Shown: one piece after another, positions 53,568 through 62,171 of the stretch
How the letters are laid out: each line of letters begins with the position of its first letter
Position numbering within the stretch: position 1 is the first letter of the stretch
Source: Microbacterium arborescens
GTDB taxonomy: Bacteria > Actinomycetota > Actinomycetes > Actinomycetales > Microbacteriaceae
Assembly (NCBI RefSeq): GCF_030369635.1
Contig: NZ_CP128474.1
Coordinates: 1-64,000, forward strand
Length of the DNA stretch: 64,000 nucleotides
Direction of reading: 5' to 3'
Translations under genes and position numbers: made by a program
Notes under the pieces: generated by a model
What the model was told of the DNA's origin: nothing
Database searches by the model: none
What the model saw: only the letters and a program-made list of their open reading frames with translations

Positions 53568-53579
53568 CGAATCGATTCG
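53568..53579. promoter_or_regulatory. Palindromic LacI-type operator
   Basis: Perfect 12-bp palindrome CGAATCGATTCG with a central CG, as bound by LacI-family regulators, in the 56-base gap between the MFS and LacI genes. Confidence 0.7.
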
Positions 53580-53610
53580 ATGTCGCACCACGGCCAGGTA
53601 CGATCAGGGC

Positions 53611-54669
53611 GTGAACGCTCGTCGGCCCACCATCTCGGATGTCGCGCACGCGGCCGGGGTCTCGCCGTCGACGGCATCCGTCGTCTTCAGCGGCAAGACT
53701 CCCGTCAGCGACGCGACCCGGGCGAAGGTCCTCGCAGCCGCCGCCGAGCTCGGATACCTCGGCCCTGATCCGCGCGCGGCGTCGCTCCGGCGTGGCCGCA
53801 GCGGCATCATCGGCGTCGTCAGCGGCGGGCGGCTCGGGAGCGTCTTCGGCGATCCCGTCATGCGCACCACGATGGACGCGCTCGCCGACGCGGTCGCCCC
53901 GATCGGTGCCGGATTGCTGCTGCTGCGCGAGGGCAGTGTCGTCGCGGGCGAGCCGACGCTCATGACGGCGCCCATCGACGCGGCCGTGCTGATCGGATGC
54001 AGCGCGCTGCTGCGCGATCACCTCGCGAGCGTTCGCGCCCGCGGCATCCCGGTCGTCGTCATCGAGGGCGATGGGGGAGAGGGGGTGCCCCGCATCGCGC
54101 TCGACAACCGCGAGGCCCAGCGCCTGGCCGCGGAGCACGTGCAGGGCCTCGGTCATACGAACGTCGTCGCGGTGACGATGCCGGTGCGCTGGGGGTCGGA
54201 GTCGGGCTGGCTCTCGCACGACGACGAGCGCACCGCGTCGGTCGATGTGGTGGCCGACCGGCTCGCCGGATTCCGCGATGTGTTCCCGGATGCTGCCGCC
54301 TACGCAGCCGTCGACAGCTCGATCGACGCCGGTGCCGCGGTCGGTCGCGCCCTCTTCGCGGGCGGCGGACCCCACCCGACGGCCATCGTCGCGCAGAGCG
54401 ACCTGCTCGCCGTGGGCGTGCTCCGCGCGGCAGAGGAAGCCGGACTGCGCGTACCCGACGATGTCAGCATCACGGGATTCGACGGCATCGTCGTCGATGG
54501 ACTCGCGCCCTACGAGCTCACCACCCTCGTGCAGCCCGCGTGGCAGAAGGGACGGGCCGCAGGCGAAGCCGTGGCCGCGCTGCTGGGAGGCGACACGCCC
54601 GACTCGCAGTGGTTCACCAGTACGTTCCGTCTCGGGAACACGACCGGGCCCGTGGCTGTCAAGTATTAG
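53611..54669 (+). CDS. LacI-family transcriptional regulator
   Basis: A 352-residue repressor. The N-terminal HTH and hinge are textbook: TISDVAHAAGVSPSTASVVF, SDATRAKVLAAAAELGYLGP. The C-terminal periplasmic-binding-protein fold ends with DVSITGFDGIVVDGLAPYEL. GTG start at 53611. Divergent from the MFS transporter, which it most likely represses; the inducer is unknown. Confidence 0.94.
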   Translation: MNARRPTISDVAHAAGVSPSTASVVFSGKTPVSDATRAKVLAAAAELGYLGPDPRAASLRRGRSGIIGVVSGGRLGSVFGDPVMRTTMDALADAVAPIGAGLLLLREGSVVAGEPTLMTAPIDAAVLIGCSALLRDHLASVRARGIPVVVIEGDGGEGVPRIALDNREAQRLAAEHVQGLGHTNVVAVTMPVRWGSESGWLSHDDERTASVDVVADRLAGFRDVFPDAAAYAAVDSSIDAGAAVGRALFAGGGPHPTAIVAQSDLLAVGVLRAAEEAGLRVPDDVSITGFDGIVVDGLAPYELTTLVQPAWQKGRAAGEAVAALLGGDTPDSQWFTSTFRLGNTTGPVAVKY

Positions 54670-54740
54670 TTCGCGGGGAGCGGACCGTCATCCTGTCGGT
54701 AAGATGGATGACACGACCCCCCACGCCCAGAGGAGGCCTT

Positions 54741-57653
54741 TTGCTGATCTTCCTCGGTGCGTTCGCGGTTCTTCCGTTGGTTCTGCCGTGGTTGATCAAG
54801 CGGATCGGCGCCCGCGCATTCTTCGTCGCGGCCCTGCTGCCCGTTGCCGCATTCATCGATGCCGCCCGGCGTGGCCCTGAGGTTCTGAGCGGCGGCATTC
54901 CGTTCGAGTCATACGCCTGGATCCCTCAGCTCGACATCGCCCTGTCGATGCGGATGGACACACTGGCATGGATCATGACCCTCATCGTGACCGGTGTCGG
55001 CGCGCTCGTGATGATCTACTGCCGCTGGTACTTCGACGGCAAGAAGGTGGGCGTCGGGCAGTTCGCCGCCGTGCTGCTGGCCTTCGCCGGTGCCATGTAC
55101 GGTCTCGTCCTCACCGACGACATCGTCGTGCTGGTGATGTTCTGGGAGATCACCAGTGTTCTGTCGTATCTGCTGATCGGCTTCTACAACGCTCGTGGCG
55201 CGAGCCGTCGCGCGGCGCTGCAGGCCCTGCTCGTCACGACCCTCGGTGGTCTCGTGATGTTGATCGGCGTCGTGATGCTGGTCGTCCTCTACGGCACGAC
55301 GAGCCTCAGCACGATCGTCGCCTCACCGGCGCCCGAGGGGGTCCTCCTCAACATCGCGATCGCGCTGACCCTCGTCGGCGCGCTGAGCAAGTCGGCCATC
55401 TTCCCCTTCCACTTCTGGCTGCCCGGCGCGATGGCAGCCCCCACGCCCGTCAGCGCCTACCTGCACGCGGCTGCGATGGTGAAGGCCGGCATCTACCTCA
55501 TCGCCCGCCTCGCGCCTGCGTTCGCGCACGAAGACCCGTGGCGCCCCATGGTGATCGGCCTCGGCGTGTTCACGATGCTGCTCGGCGGTCTGCAGGCTCT
55601 GCGCGAGTCCGACCTCAAGCGCATCCTCGCGTTCGGGACGGTGAGCCAGCTCGGCATGCTGACGGTCGTGCTCGGCTATGGAGAGCGCAACTCCGCCCTC
55701 GCGGGACTGGCCCTGCTCGTCGGTCATGCCCTCTTCAAGTCGTCGTTGTTCCTGGTCGTCGGCGTCATCGACCGGCAGCTGTCGACCCGCGACATCCGTG
55801 AGCTCTCGGGAGTGGGCCGACAGGCGCCCACCCTCGCGGTCTTCTCGATCATCGCGATCGGCTCGATGGTCGGCGTCGCGCCGACAGTGGGCTTCGTCGC
55901 GAAAGAGGCGGCGCTCACGTCGCTGCTCGAGGGCGGCACCGACCCCGTCGCGCTCGCGCCGCTGATCGGCATCGTGCTCGGCTCCCTTCTCACCACGGCC
56001 TACGGCGTCCGCTTCGTGTGGGGCGCGTTCTTCACGAAGAAGGATGCCGCCGGCGAGACCCTTCCCCGCACCGAATGGCCCGACCCCCCGATCGGCTTCC
56101 TCGCGGCGCCGGTGCTGCTGAGCGGCCTGACGATCGTCGGCGGTGTCGCGGCTCCCTTGCTCGACGCCGCGTTCTCAGGCTACGCCGACACGATGCCCGA
56201 GGTGGCGGGCGCCGACGGCTACGACTACCACCTGGCTCTGTGGCACGGTCTCGAGCCCGCCCTGTTCCTGTCGGTCGGCAGCATCCTCGCCGGTCTCGTG
56301 CTGTTCTGGTTCGTCGGGCGGCGCGACGGCACGCAGCGTCGCTGGCTCCCCTTCACCGCCGTCGACGCCTACAACGGAACGGTTCGCGCGATCGTGCGGA
56401 CCTCGGTCTGGACGACGTCGCTCACCCAGCGCGGGTCGCTCCCGGTCTACGTGGGGACGATCTTCGTCGTGTTCGTCGCGGCCGAGGGAACGGCGCTGAT
56501 CGCGCACGGCGGCTGGCAGGCCGACCTCGCCGCCTGGCACTCGCCGATGCAGGTCTTCGTCGCACCCGTCATGATCATCGCGGGCATCATCGCCGTGCGC
56601 GCCCGCAAGCGCTACACCGGCGTCGTGCTCGTGTCGGTGACGGGACTCGGCATGGTCGCGCTCTTCGCGTCGGCGGGCGCACCCGACCTCGCGCTGACGC
56701 AGATCCTGGTCGAGACGGTGACGCTCATCGCCTTCGCCCTGGTGCTGCGCCGCATCCCGTCGCGGATGGGCGACCACAACGCCTCGGTCTGGCCGATCGG
56801 GCGCGCGCTGCTCGGCATCGGCGTCGGCGCGACGATGGCGCTCGTGGCGATCGTCGCGACCAGCGCGCGGGTCGCCGAGCCGATCTCCACCGCCTTCCCC
56901 GAGCTCGCCTACGAGATCGGTCACGGAAAGAACGTCGTCAACGTCACCCTGGTCGATCTGCGCGGGTGGGACACGATGGGCGAGCTGTCGGTGCTGATCC
57001 TGGCGGCGACCGGCGTGGCCTCGCTCGTCTTCGTGACGCACCGCTCCGACACGCTCTCGCGCGCGATCTCGTCGCTGCCCACCGGGGCTCTGCGCACCCG
57101 CCGTCCGCTCGTCGAGACGTCGGAGGGGCCGCGTCCCCGCGCAGGGTCGGGATCGTCGCGCCAGGCCTGGCTCGTGGGCGGGCAGAAGCTTCGACCCGAG
57201 ACGCGCTCGATCATGCTCGAGGTGATCGTCCGCATCCTGTTCCACACGATCATCGTCGTCTCGCTGTACCTGCTGTTCGCCGGCCACAACCTGCCCGGCG
57301 GCGGGTTCGCCGGTGGACTGGTCGCGGGCATGGCGCTCGTCATGCGATACGTCGCGGGCGGACCGTACGAGCTCGGCGCTGCGGCACCGACGGATGCCGG
57401 GCGGCTGCTGGGCGTCGGGATGGCCCTCGCGGTCGGCACCGCGGTCGTGCCGCTCTTCTTCGGCGCACCGGCTCTCACGAGCACATTCTGGGAAGCCGAG
57501 CTGCCGGTCCTCGGCCATGTCGAGTTCGTCACCTCGACGATCTTCGACGTCGGTGTGTACCTCGTCGTCATCGGGCTCGTCCTCGACGTGCTCCGCTCGC
57601 TGGGCGCTGAAGTCGACCGTCAGCGCAAGGAACGAGAGGAGCTCGCCCGATGA
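54741..57653 (+). CDS. mrpA: Mrp cation/proton antiporter subunit A (fused A/B)
   Basis: Largest subunit of the Mrp (Mnh) antiporter, homologous to the NuoL proton-pumping subunit of respiratory complex I. The 970-residue protein has over 20 hydrophobic helices. Complex-I-like proton-channel motifs are seen (MFWEITSVLSYLLIGF, KSAIFPFHFWLPGAMAAPTP, HAAAMVKAGIYL), then DUF4040-type sequence (ALTQILVETVTL) and an MnhB domain at the C-terminus (GHNLPGGGFAGGLVAG). The start is a TTG at 54741, four bases after AGGAGG. First gene of the operon. Confidence 0.93.
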   Translation: MLIFLGAFAVLPLVLPWLIKRIGARAFFVAALLPVAAFIDAARRGPEVLSGGIPFESYAWIPQLDIALSMRMDTLAWIMTLIVTGVGALVMIYCRWYFDGKKVGVGQFAAVLLAFAGAMYGLVLTDDIVVLVMFWEITSVLSYLLIGFYNARGASRRAALQALLVTTLGGLVMLIGVVMLVVLYGTTSLSTIVASPAPEGVLLNIAIALTLVGALSKSAIFPFHFWLPGAMAAPTPVSAYLHAAAMVKAGIYLIARLAPAFAHEDPWRPMVIGLGVFTMLLGGLQALRESDLKRILAFGTVSQLGMLTVVLGYGERNSALAGLALLVGHALFKSSLFLVVGVIDRQLSTRDIRELSGVGRQAPTLAVFSIIAIGSMVGVAPTVGFVAKEAALTSLLEGGTDPVALAPLIGIVLGSLLTTAYGVRFVWGAFFTKKDAAGETLPRTEWPDPPIGFLAAPVLLSGLTIVGGVAAPLLDAAFSGYADTMPEVAGADGYDYHLALWHGLEPALFLSVGSILAGLVLFWFVGRRDGTQRRWLPFTAVDAYNGTVRAIVRTSVWTTSLTQRGSLPVYVGTIFVVFVAAEGTALIAHGGWQADLAAWHSPMQVFVAPVMIIAGIIAVRARKRYTGVVLVSVTGLGMVALFASAGAPDLALTQILVETVTLIAFALVLRRIPSRMGDHNASVWPIGRALLGIGVGATMALVAIVATSARVAEPISTAFPELAYEIGHGKNVVNVTLVDLRGWDTMGELSVLILAATGVASLVFVTHRSDTLSRAISSLPTGALRTRRPLVETSEGPRPRAGSGSSRQAWLVGGQKLRPETRSIMLEVIVRILFHTIIVVSLYLLFAGHNLPGGGFAGGLVAGMALVMRYVAGGPYELGAAAPTDAGRLLGVGMALAVGTAVVPLFFGAPALTSTFWEAELPVLGHVEFVTSTIFDVGVYLVVIGLVLDVLRSLGAEVDRQRKEREELAR

Positions 57654-58171
57654 ACGTCTCGCTGGTCCTGATCATCATCATGGGCGTGCTCTTCGCCGCC
57701 GGCGTGTACGCGATGCTCGAGCGCAGCCTCACCCGCGTGCTGATCGGCTTCCTGCTGCTCGGCAATGCGGCGAACCTGTTCCTCCTCATCGTCATGGGGG
57801 CGCCCGGCATCGCCCCGTTCTACGGGTCCGCCGACGACCCCGCCGAGTTCAGCGACCCGCTGCCGCAGGCGCTCACGCTCACCGCGATCGTCATCACCTT
57901 CGCCGTGTCGGCGTTCCTGCTCGCCCTGATCTACCGGTCGTGGCAGCTCGGCCAGGCAGACACGGTCGAGGACGACGAGGCCGATCTCGCCGTGCGCGAT
58001 CGCGTCGCAGAGGACGACGAGGCGATGGAGCAGGAGATCACCGACGAGGACGACGACGCCACGACCGACTTCGTCGGCGACCAGACCTCGCCCATCACCG
58101 TGCTGCACTCGCGCGACTTCGACGCGCTGCGCGACGACGCGCCCACCGATCGCCCCGGAGGAGACCGATGA
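57650..58171 (+). CDS. mrpC: Mrp antiporter subunit C
   Basis: NuoK-like subunit. Residues 1 to about 105 carry three membrane helices with the family pattern MGVLFAAGVYAMLERSLTRV, GFLLLGNAANLFLL and DPLPQALTLTAIVITFA. A further 65 residues form a very acidic cytoplasmic tail (AEDDEAMEQEITDEDDDATT), longer than usual. Start and stop overlap with mrpA and mrpD (ATGA). Confidence 0.94.
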   Translation: MNVSLVLIIIMGVLFAAGVYAMLERSLTRVLIGFLLLGNAANLFLLIVMGAPGIAPFYGSADDPAEFSDPLPQALTLTAIVITFAVSAFLLALIYRSWQLGQADTVEDDEADLAVRDRVAEDDEAMEQEITDEDDDATTDFVGDQTSPITVLHSRDFDALRDDAPTDRPGGDR

Positions 58172-59733
58172 GCGCCCTGGTTCCCCTCCTCGTGACGCTG
58201 CCCCTGCTGGGGGCCGCCGTCGCCCTGATCTTCGGCCGCCGCCGCCGCATCCAGGTCGGTGTCTCGATCGTCACCCTCACCGCGACGCTCGTGATCGCCG
58301 CAGTGCTCCTGAACGTCATCAACGCCACCGGGGTGCCCATCGCGGTGTCGGTCGGCGGGTGGCCGATTCCGTTCGGCATCGTGCTCTACGTCGACCGGCT
58401 GGCCGCGCTGCTGGTGGTCGTCTCGAGCGTCGTTCTGCTCGCGGTGCTGCTCTTCTCGGTCGGGCAGGGTGCCGCCGACGGCGACGACGAGACGCCGGTC
58501 TCGATCTTCCACCCGTCGTACCTCATCCTCTCGGCGGGAATCTTCAACGCGTTCATCGCCGGCGACCTGTTCAACCTGTACGTCGGGTTCGAGATCCTGC
58601 TCGTCGCCTCGTACGTGCTCATCACCCTCGGTTCGACCGAGTCGCGCATCCGCACGGGCGTCGTCTACATCGTGGTCTCGCTGGTGTCGTCGATCCTGTT
58701 CCTGTCGGCGATTGCTGCGATCTACGGCGCGCTGGGCACGGTGAACATGGTGCAGCTGTCGCAGCGGATGACCGAGCTGCCGCAGGAGACGCAGCTCGTC
58801 CTGCATCTGATGCTGCTGCTCGCGTTCAGCATCAAGGCCGCCGTCTTCCCGCTGTCGTTCTGGCTGCCCGACTCGTACCCGACCGCCCCCGCTCCGGTCA
58901 CCGCGGTGTTCGCGGGACTGCTGACGAAGGTCGGCGTCTACGCGATCATCCGCACCGAGACCGAGATCTTCCAGGACAACGACGTCAACACGCTGCTGCT
59001 GATCGTCGCCCTCGCGACGATGATCGTCGGGGTGCTGGGTGCGGTCGCGCAGGCCGAGCTCAAACGCATCCTGTCGTTCACCCTCGTGAGCCATATCGGC
59101 TACATGATCTTCGGCCTCGCCATCGCGACGCCGGCGGCCGTCGGTGCGACGATCTACTACATCGTCCACCACATCGTCGTGCAGACGACCCTCTTCCTCG
59201 CGGTGGGACTCGTCGAGCGCCGAGCGGGGTCGACCTCGATCCTGAAGGTGAAGGGCCTCATGCGGGCCGCCCCTTTGCTGGCGGTGCTCTACTTCATCCC
59301 GGCGATCAACCTCGGGGGCCTGCCGCCGTTCTCGGGCTTCATCGGCAAGTACGCCCTCTTCGACGCGGCCGCCGACGAAGGCAGCCCGCTCATGTACGTG
59401 CTGATCGTCGCGGGCATCATCACCTCGCTCCTCACCCTCTACGCGCTGATGCGCGCGTGGAACCTCTCGTTCTGGCGCGAGAAGGACGAGGCCGGCGAGG
59501 GCGAGAGTGAGACCGACTCGCGCATCGCGTACCTCGGGGATGCGGAGGGTGCCGATGTGCAGACCGAGAAGCGTGTCATCCCGCGCATCATGACCACGGC
59601 GACGGCCGGAATGGTCGCTGTCACGGTTGCGCTGACGGTGTTCGCCGGGCCGCTGTACGACCTGTGCGCCGCCATCGGAGAATCTCTCCTGCAGCCGGTC
59701 ACGATCAGTCAGCTCGAGCAGGAGGTGCAGTGA
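58168..59733 (+). CDS. mrpD: Mrp antiporter subunit D
   Basis: NuoM/N-like proton-channel subunit of 521 residues with about 14 helices. Conserved signatures: NLYVGFEILLVASYVLI, AFSIKAAVFPLSFWLPDSYP, AQAELKRILSFTLVSHIGYM, and NLGGLPPFSGFIGKYAL. A charged insert near residue 440 (EKDEAGEGESETDS) lies between late helices. It overlaps mrpC and mrpE ends. Confidence 0.95.
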   Translation: MSALVPLLVTLPLLGAAVALIFGRRRRIQVGVSIVTLTATLVIAAVLLNVINATGVPIAVSVGGWPIPFGIVLYVDRLAALLVVVSSVVLLAVLLFSVGQGAADGDDETPVSIFHPSYLILSAGIFNAFIAGDLFNLYVGFEILLVASYVLITLGSTESRIRTGVVYIVVSLVSSILFLSAIAAIYGALGTVNMVQLSQRMTELPQETQLVLHLMLLLAFSIKAAVFPLSFWLPDSYPTAPAPVTAVFAGLLTKVGVYAIIRTETEIFQDNDVNTLLLIVALATMIVGVLGAVAQAELKRILSFTLVSHIGYMIFGLAIATPAAVGATIYYIVHHIVVQTTLFLAVGLVERRAGSTSILKVKGLMRAAPLLAVLYFIPAINLGGLPPFSGFIGKYALFDAAADEGSPLMYVLIVAGIITSLLTLYALMRAWNLSFWREKDEAGEGESETDSRIAYLGDAEGADVQTEKRVIPRIMTTATAGMVAVTVALTVFAGPLYDLCAAIGESLLQPVTISQLEQEVQ

Positions 59734-60299
59734 TGATGGGCGAGGCCAAGCGCAGCGCCGCGACGGCACTGTGGCGACAGCTGCCCTTCTTCGTCTGGCT
59801 GGTCGCCCTGTGGATGCTGCTGTGGGGTCAGTTCACCGTGCTCGCGGCCCTGACCGGCATCGTGGTGGCACTGTTCGTCACACGTGTGTTCCGGCTGCCC
59901 CCGGTCGAGCTGTCGGGGCGGGTGAACCTGTGGTGGGGTGTCGTCTTCTTCCTCGAGTTCCTCCTGTCTCTCGTCAAGGGATCGCTGCTGGTCGCGTGGC
60001 AGGTCGTCGACCCGCGGCGGCAGCCGGGCGCTGCGATCATCGCCGTGCCGCTCCGCACCGACGACGACCTGATCATGACGCACGTGGCGGTGACGGCATC
60101 CCTCATCCCCGGCTCGCTCATCATCGACATCGACCGCGACCGTCGCATCCTCTACGTGCACGCCATCGGCATCCGCTCGCAGGAGCAGCTCGAGAACCAG
60201 CGACGCGAGATCCAGCACTGGGAAGAGCGCATCGTCCGCGCCGTCGGATCGAAGGAGCAGGCTCACCAGCTGTCGGACCTGCGGAGGGAGCGCTCGTGA
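59733..60299 (+). CDS. mrpE: Mrp antiporter subunit E
   Basis: A 188-residue subunit with two to three N-terminal helices (FFVWLVALWMLLWGQFTVLA) and a soluble domain with VTASLIPGSLIIDIDRDRRI, VHAIG, the MnhE signature. Two consecutive ATGs (59733 and 59736) are possible starts; the first overlaps the mrpD stop. Confidence 0.94.
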   Translation: MMGEAKRSAATALWRQLPFFVWLVALWMLLWGQFTVLAALTGIVVALFVTRVFRLPPVELSGRVNLWWGVVFFLEFLLSLVKGSLLVAWQVVDPRRQPGAAIIAVPLRTDDDLIMTHVAVTASLIPGSLIIDIDRDRRILYVHAIGIRSQEQLENQRREIQHWEERIVRAVGSKEQAHQLSDLRRERS

Positions 60300-60568
60300 C
60301 CTGGCTCATCGTCCTCATCTCGGCCGTGTTCGCCGTGTCGGCCCTGCTGACGCTGTGGCGCATCATCGTGGGCCCGTCGATCCTCGACCGCGCGGTCGCA
60401 TCGGATGTCCTGCTGACCCTCGTGATCTGCGCACTCGGCGCCGAGATGGCGATCAACCATCACACCCGTACCCTGCCCGTGCTGCTGATCGTCGCCGCGG
60501 TCGGCGTGTTCGGTTCGATCTCGATCGCGCGGTTCGTCGCGCGGAAGGACAACACGGACGCATCATGA
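60296..60568 (+). CDS. mrpF: Mrp antiporter subunit F
   Basis: A 90-residue three-helix subunit with the family pattern RIIVGPSILDRAVASDVLLT. The GTG start overlaps the mrpE stop (GTGA), and the stop overlaps mrpG. Confidence 0.94.
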   Translation: MTWLIVLISAVFAVSALLTLWRIIVGPSILDRAVASDVLLTLVICALGAEMAINHHTRTLPVLLIVAAVGVFGSISIARFVARKDNTDAS

Positions 60569-60915
60569 GCATCACCGACATCATCGCTCTCGTGCTCGTC
60601 CTCATCGGGGCGCTCCTCTGCCTCACCGCCGCGATCGGCCTGCTGCGTTTCCGCGACGTGCCGACCCGTCTGCACGCCGCCACGAAGCCGCAGGTTCTCG
60701 GCTTCATCCTGATCTGCATCGCCGTCGGAGTCTCGCTGCAGTCGTGGCCGGTCGTCGCCTTCCTCATTCCGGTGGCGCTGATCCAGCTCGCCACCGCGCC
60801 GCTGTCGGCGCACATGGTCGGGCGACAGGCGTACCGGAACAAGAAGCTCGACCGCGATTCGCTCTTCGTCGATGAGTTCGCCGACGCCCCGGCGCCGAGC
60901 GACACCCGCGACTGA
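60565..60915 (+). CDS. mrpG: Mrp antiporter subunit G
   Basis: A 116-residue three-helix subunit with GLLRFRDVPTRLHAATKPQV and PLSAHMVGRQAYR, the MnhG (PhaG) signature. It is the last gene of the six-gene operon A-C-D-E-F-G, B being fused to A. The system exchanges Na+ (and often K+ or other cations) for protons and supports alkali and salt tolerance. Confidence 0.95.
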   Translation: MSITDIIALVLVLIGALLCLTAAIGLLRFRDVPTRLHAATKPQVLGFILICIAVGVSLQSWPVVAFLIPVALIQLATAPLSAHMVGRQAYRNKKLDRDSLFVDEFADAPAPSDTRD

Positions 60916-60931
60916 CGCCTCCGACCGGGCG

Positions 60932-61516
60932 CTAGCCCGCGAGCGAGTCGAGGTGGCGCGACAGCACCTGCTCGGCTTCGACAGCGGCGTCCCTCGACGA
61001 GGTCCAGACGAGGTGCAGCGCCAGCCCGTCGAGGAGAGCGTGCAGGCGATGCGCTTCGAGGTGCGCGTCGAGGTCGCCTCCGAGCTCTCCCGCTTCGGCG
61101 AGGTCCTGGATCACGGCGTCACAGACTCGACGAACGCCGTCGTGCAGTTCGCGGGCGTGGCCCTGTAGGTCGTTATCGGTGAGGGCGAGCCGGCTCAGCT
61201 GAAGCTGGACCAGAAGCTCGGTGCGTCGCACATCGTCGAGCGGCAGCAGCTCGCGCATCGCTTGCATCGCGCGCTCGCGGCCGTGGCCTGTGACGGCGAG
61301 CAGGCGGGTCGCGACGTCCTGCTGCAGGCGCTCGAAGCAGAACCGGCGCAGTTCGTCCTGCGTCGGGAACGCTCGTCGCAGGGATGCCGTCGCGATTCCG
61401 GCCTCGTCGGCCACCCGCCGAACCGACAGCGCCGCCACGCCATCGCGCGCGAGGACACGGAAGGCGGCTGCGGCGATCTCGTCGTTACGGTCGTTGTGGT
61501 CGATGAGGCGCGGCAT
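60932..61516 (-). CDS. TetR-family transcriptional regulator
   Basis: A 194-residue regulator: HTH EIAAAAFRVLARDGVAALSV and RVADEAGIATASLRRAFPTQ, then a helical C-terminal domain of the TetR_C type (LSRHLDSLAG end). It lies 7 bases downstream of a membrane-protein gene on the same strand; both are probably controlled through the palindrome at 62099-62114. Confidence 0.93.
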   Translation of the reverse strand: MPRLIDHNDRNDEIAAAAFRVLARDGVAALSVRRVADEAGIATASLRRAFPTQDELRRFCFERLQQDVATRLLAVTGHGRERAMQAMRELLPLDDVRRTELLVQLQLSRLALTDNDLQGHARELHDGVRRVCDAVIQDLAEAGELGGDLDAHLEAHRLHALLDGLALHLVWTSSRDAAVEAEQVLSRHLDSLAG

Positions 61517-61523
61517 GACCTCA

Positions 61524-62063
61524 TCATCCCGCAGCGGCGGGAGCGCGTTTGGGCCACACGGAGTAGCTGATGGCCCACAGCAGGTCGATGCCCACGATCA
61601 GGCCGAGGATCGGGAAGAAGCCGAGCAGCTCCGCGGTGCGCTCGGCGTCGCCGACCAGCAGGATGAGCCCGCCGAGGATCGCCGCCGCGATCGCGGATGC
61701 GAGCAGCGTGCGCGGGACGTCCTTCCAGCAGGCGACGGCATACGCGGCGCCGTAGAGAACCGGACGCGGTTCGGCGCCTCGGAAGCGCGTGGCGACCTTC
61801 GCGTCCGCCCACGCGATCATGCGGTGGCCGTATGCCACCGAGATGCCGATGTAGAGCGCGGCGAGGCCGTGGTGCCACGACGCCGTTCCGCCCCCCAGCA
61901 GGTCGACGGCGACGAGGAGCAGCAGGATCAGGTCGATCAGAGGTGCGGCCAGCAGCAGTGCGGCGCCGAGCTTCGGTCGATTGTAGGCGTAGCGGGCGAC
62001 GAGGCCCGCGACGATCGCGACCCAGAATCCCACCTCGCAGGCGATGATGGCGGCCAGGATCAT
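61524..62063 (-). CDS. Membrane protein co-transcribed with TetR
   Basis: A 179-residue protein with about five to six hydrophobic helices (for example LGAALLLAAPLIDLILLLLV and GFFPILGLIVGIDLLW) and the short motif ASWHHGLAALYIGISVAYGH. It recurs with TetR regulators in Microbacteriaceae from memory, but no function is known. The upstream region has a GAGGACTC-like site and a palindrome. Confidence 0.8.
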   Translation of the reverse strand: MILAAIIACEVGFWVAIVAGLVARYAYNRPKLGAALLLAAPLIDLILLLLVAVDLLGGGTASWHHGLAALYIGISVAYGHRMIAWADAKVATRFRGAEPRPVLYGAAYAVACWKDVPRTLLASAIAAAILGGLILLVGDAERTAELLGFFPILGLIVGIDLLWAISYSVWPKRAPAAAG

Positions 62064-62098
62064 GGTCGAGTCCTCTCGAGGGGGGGATGTCGCTATGT

Positions 62099-62114
62099 TA
62101 ACACGCGCGTGCTA
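62099..62114. promoter_or_regulatory. Palindromic operator candidate
   Basis: TA-A-CACGCGCGTG-C-TA: a perfect 10-bp core (62102-62111) with matching TA pairs outside, about 40 bases upstream of the membrane-protein/TetR operon. Likely bound by the TetR product. Confidence 0.65.
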
Positions 62115-62171
62115 GCAAAAATCGCGTGACTCGGTGACCCGGAGCGGGCCTGAGTCGTATTGACTGGAGGC

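Noticed and set aside
53997..57653. Longer mrpA start inside the LacI gene
   Set aside because: The upstream part overlaps lacI out of frame; TTG 54741 has a perfect AGGAGG site.
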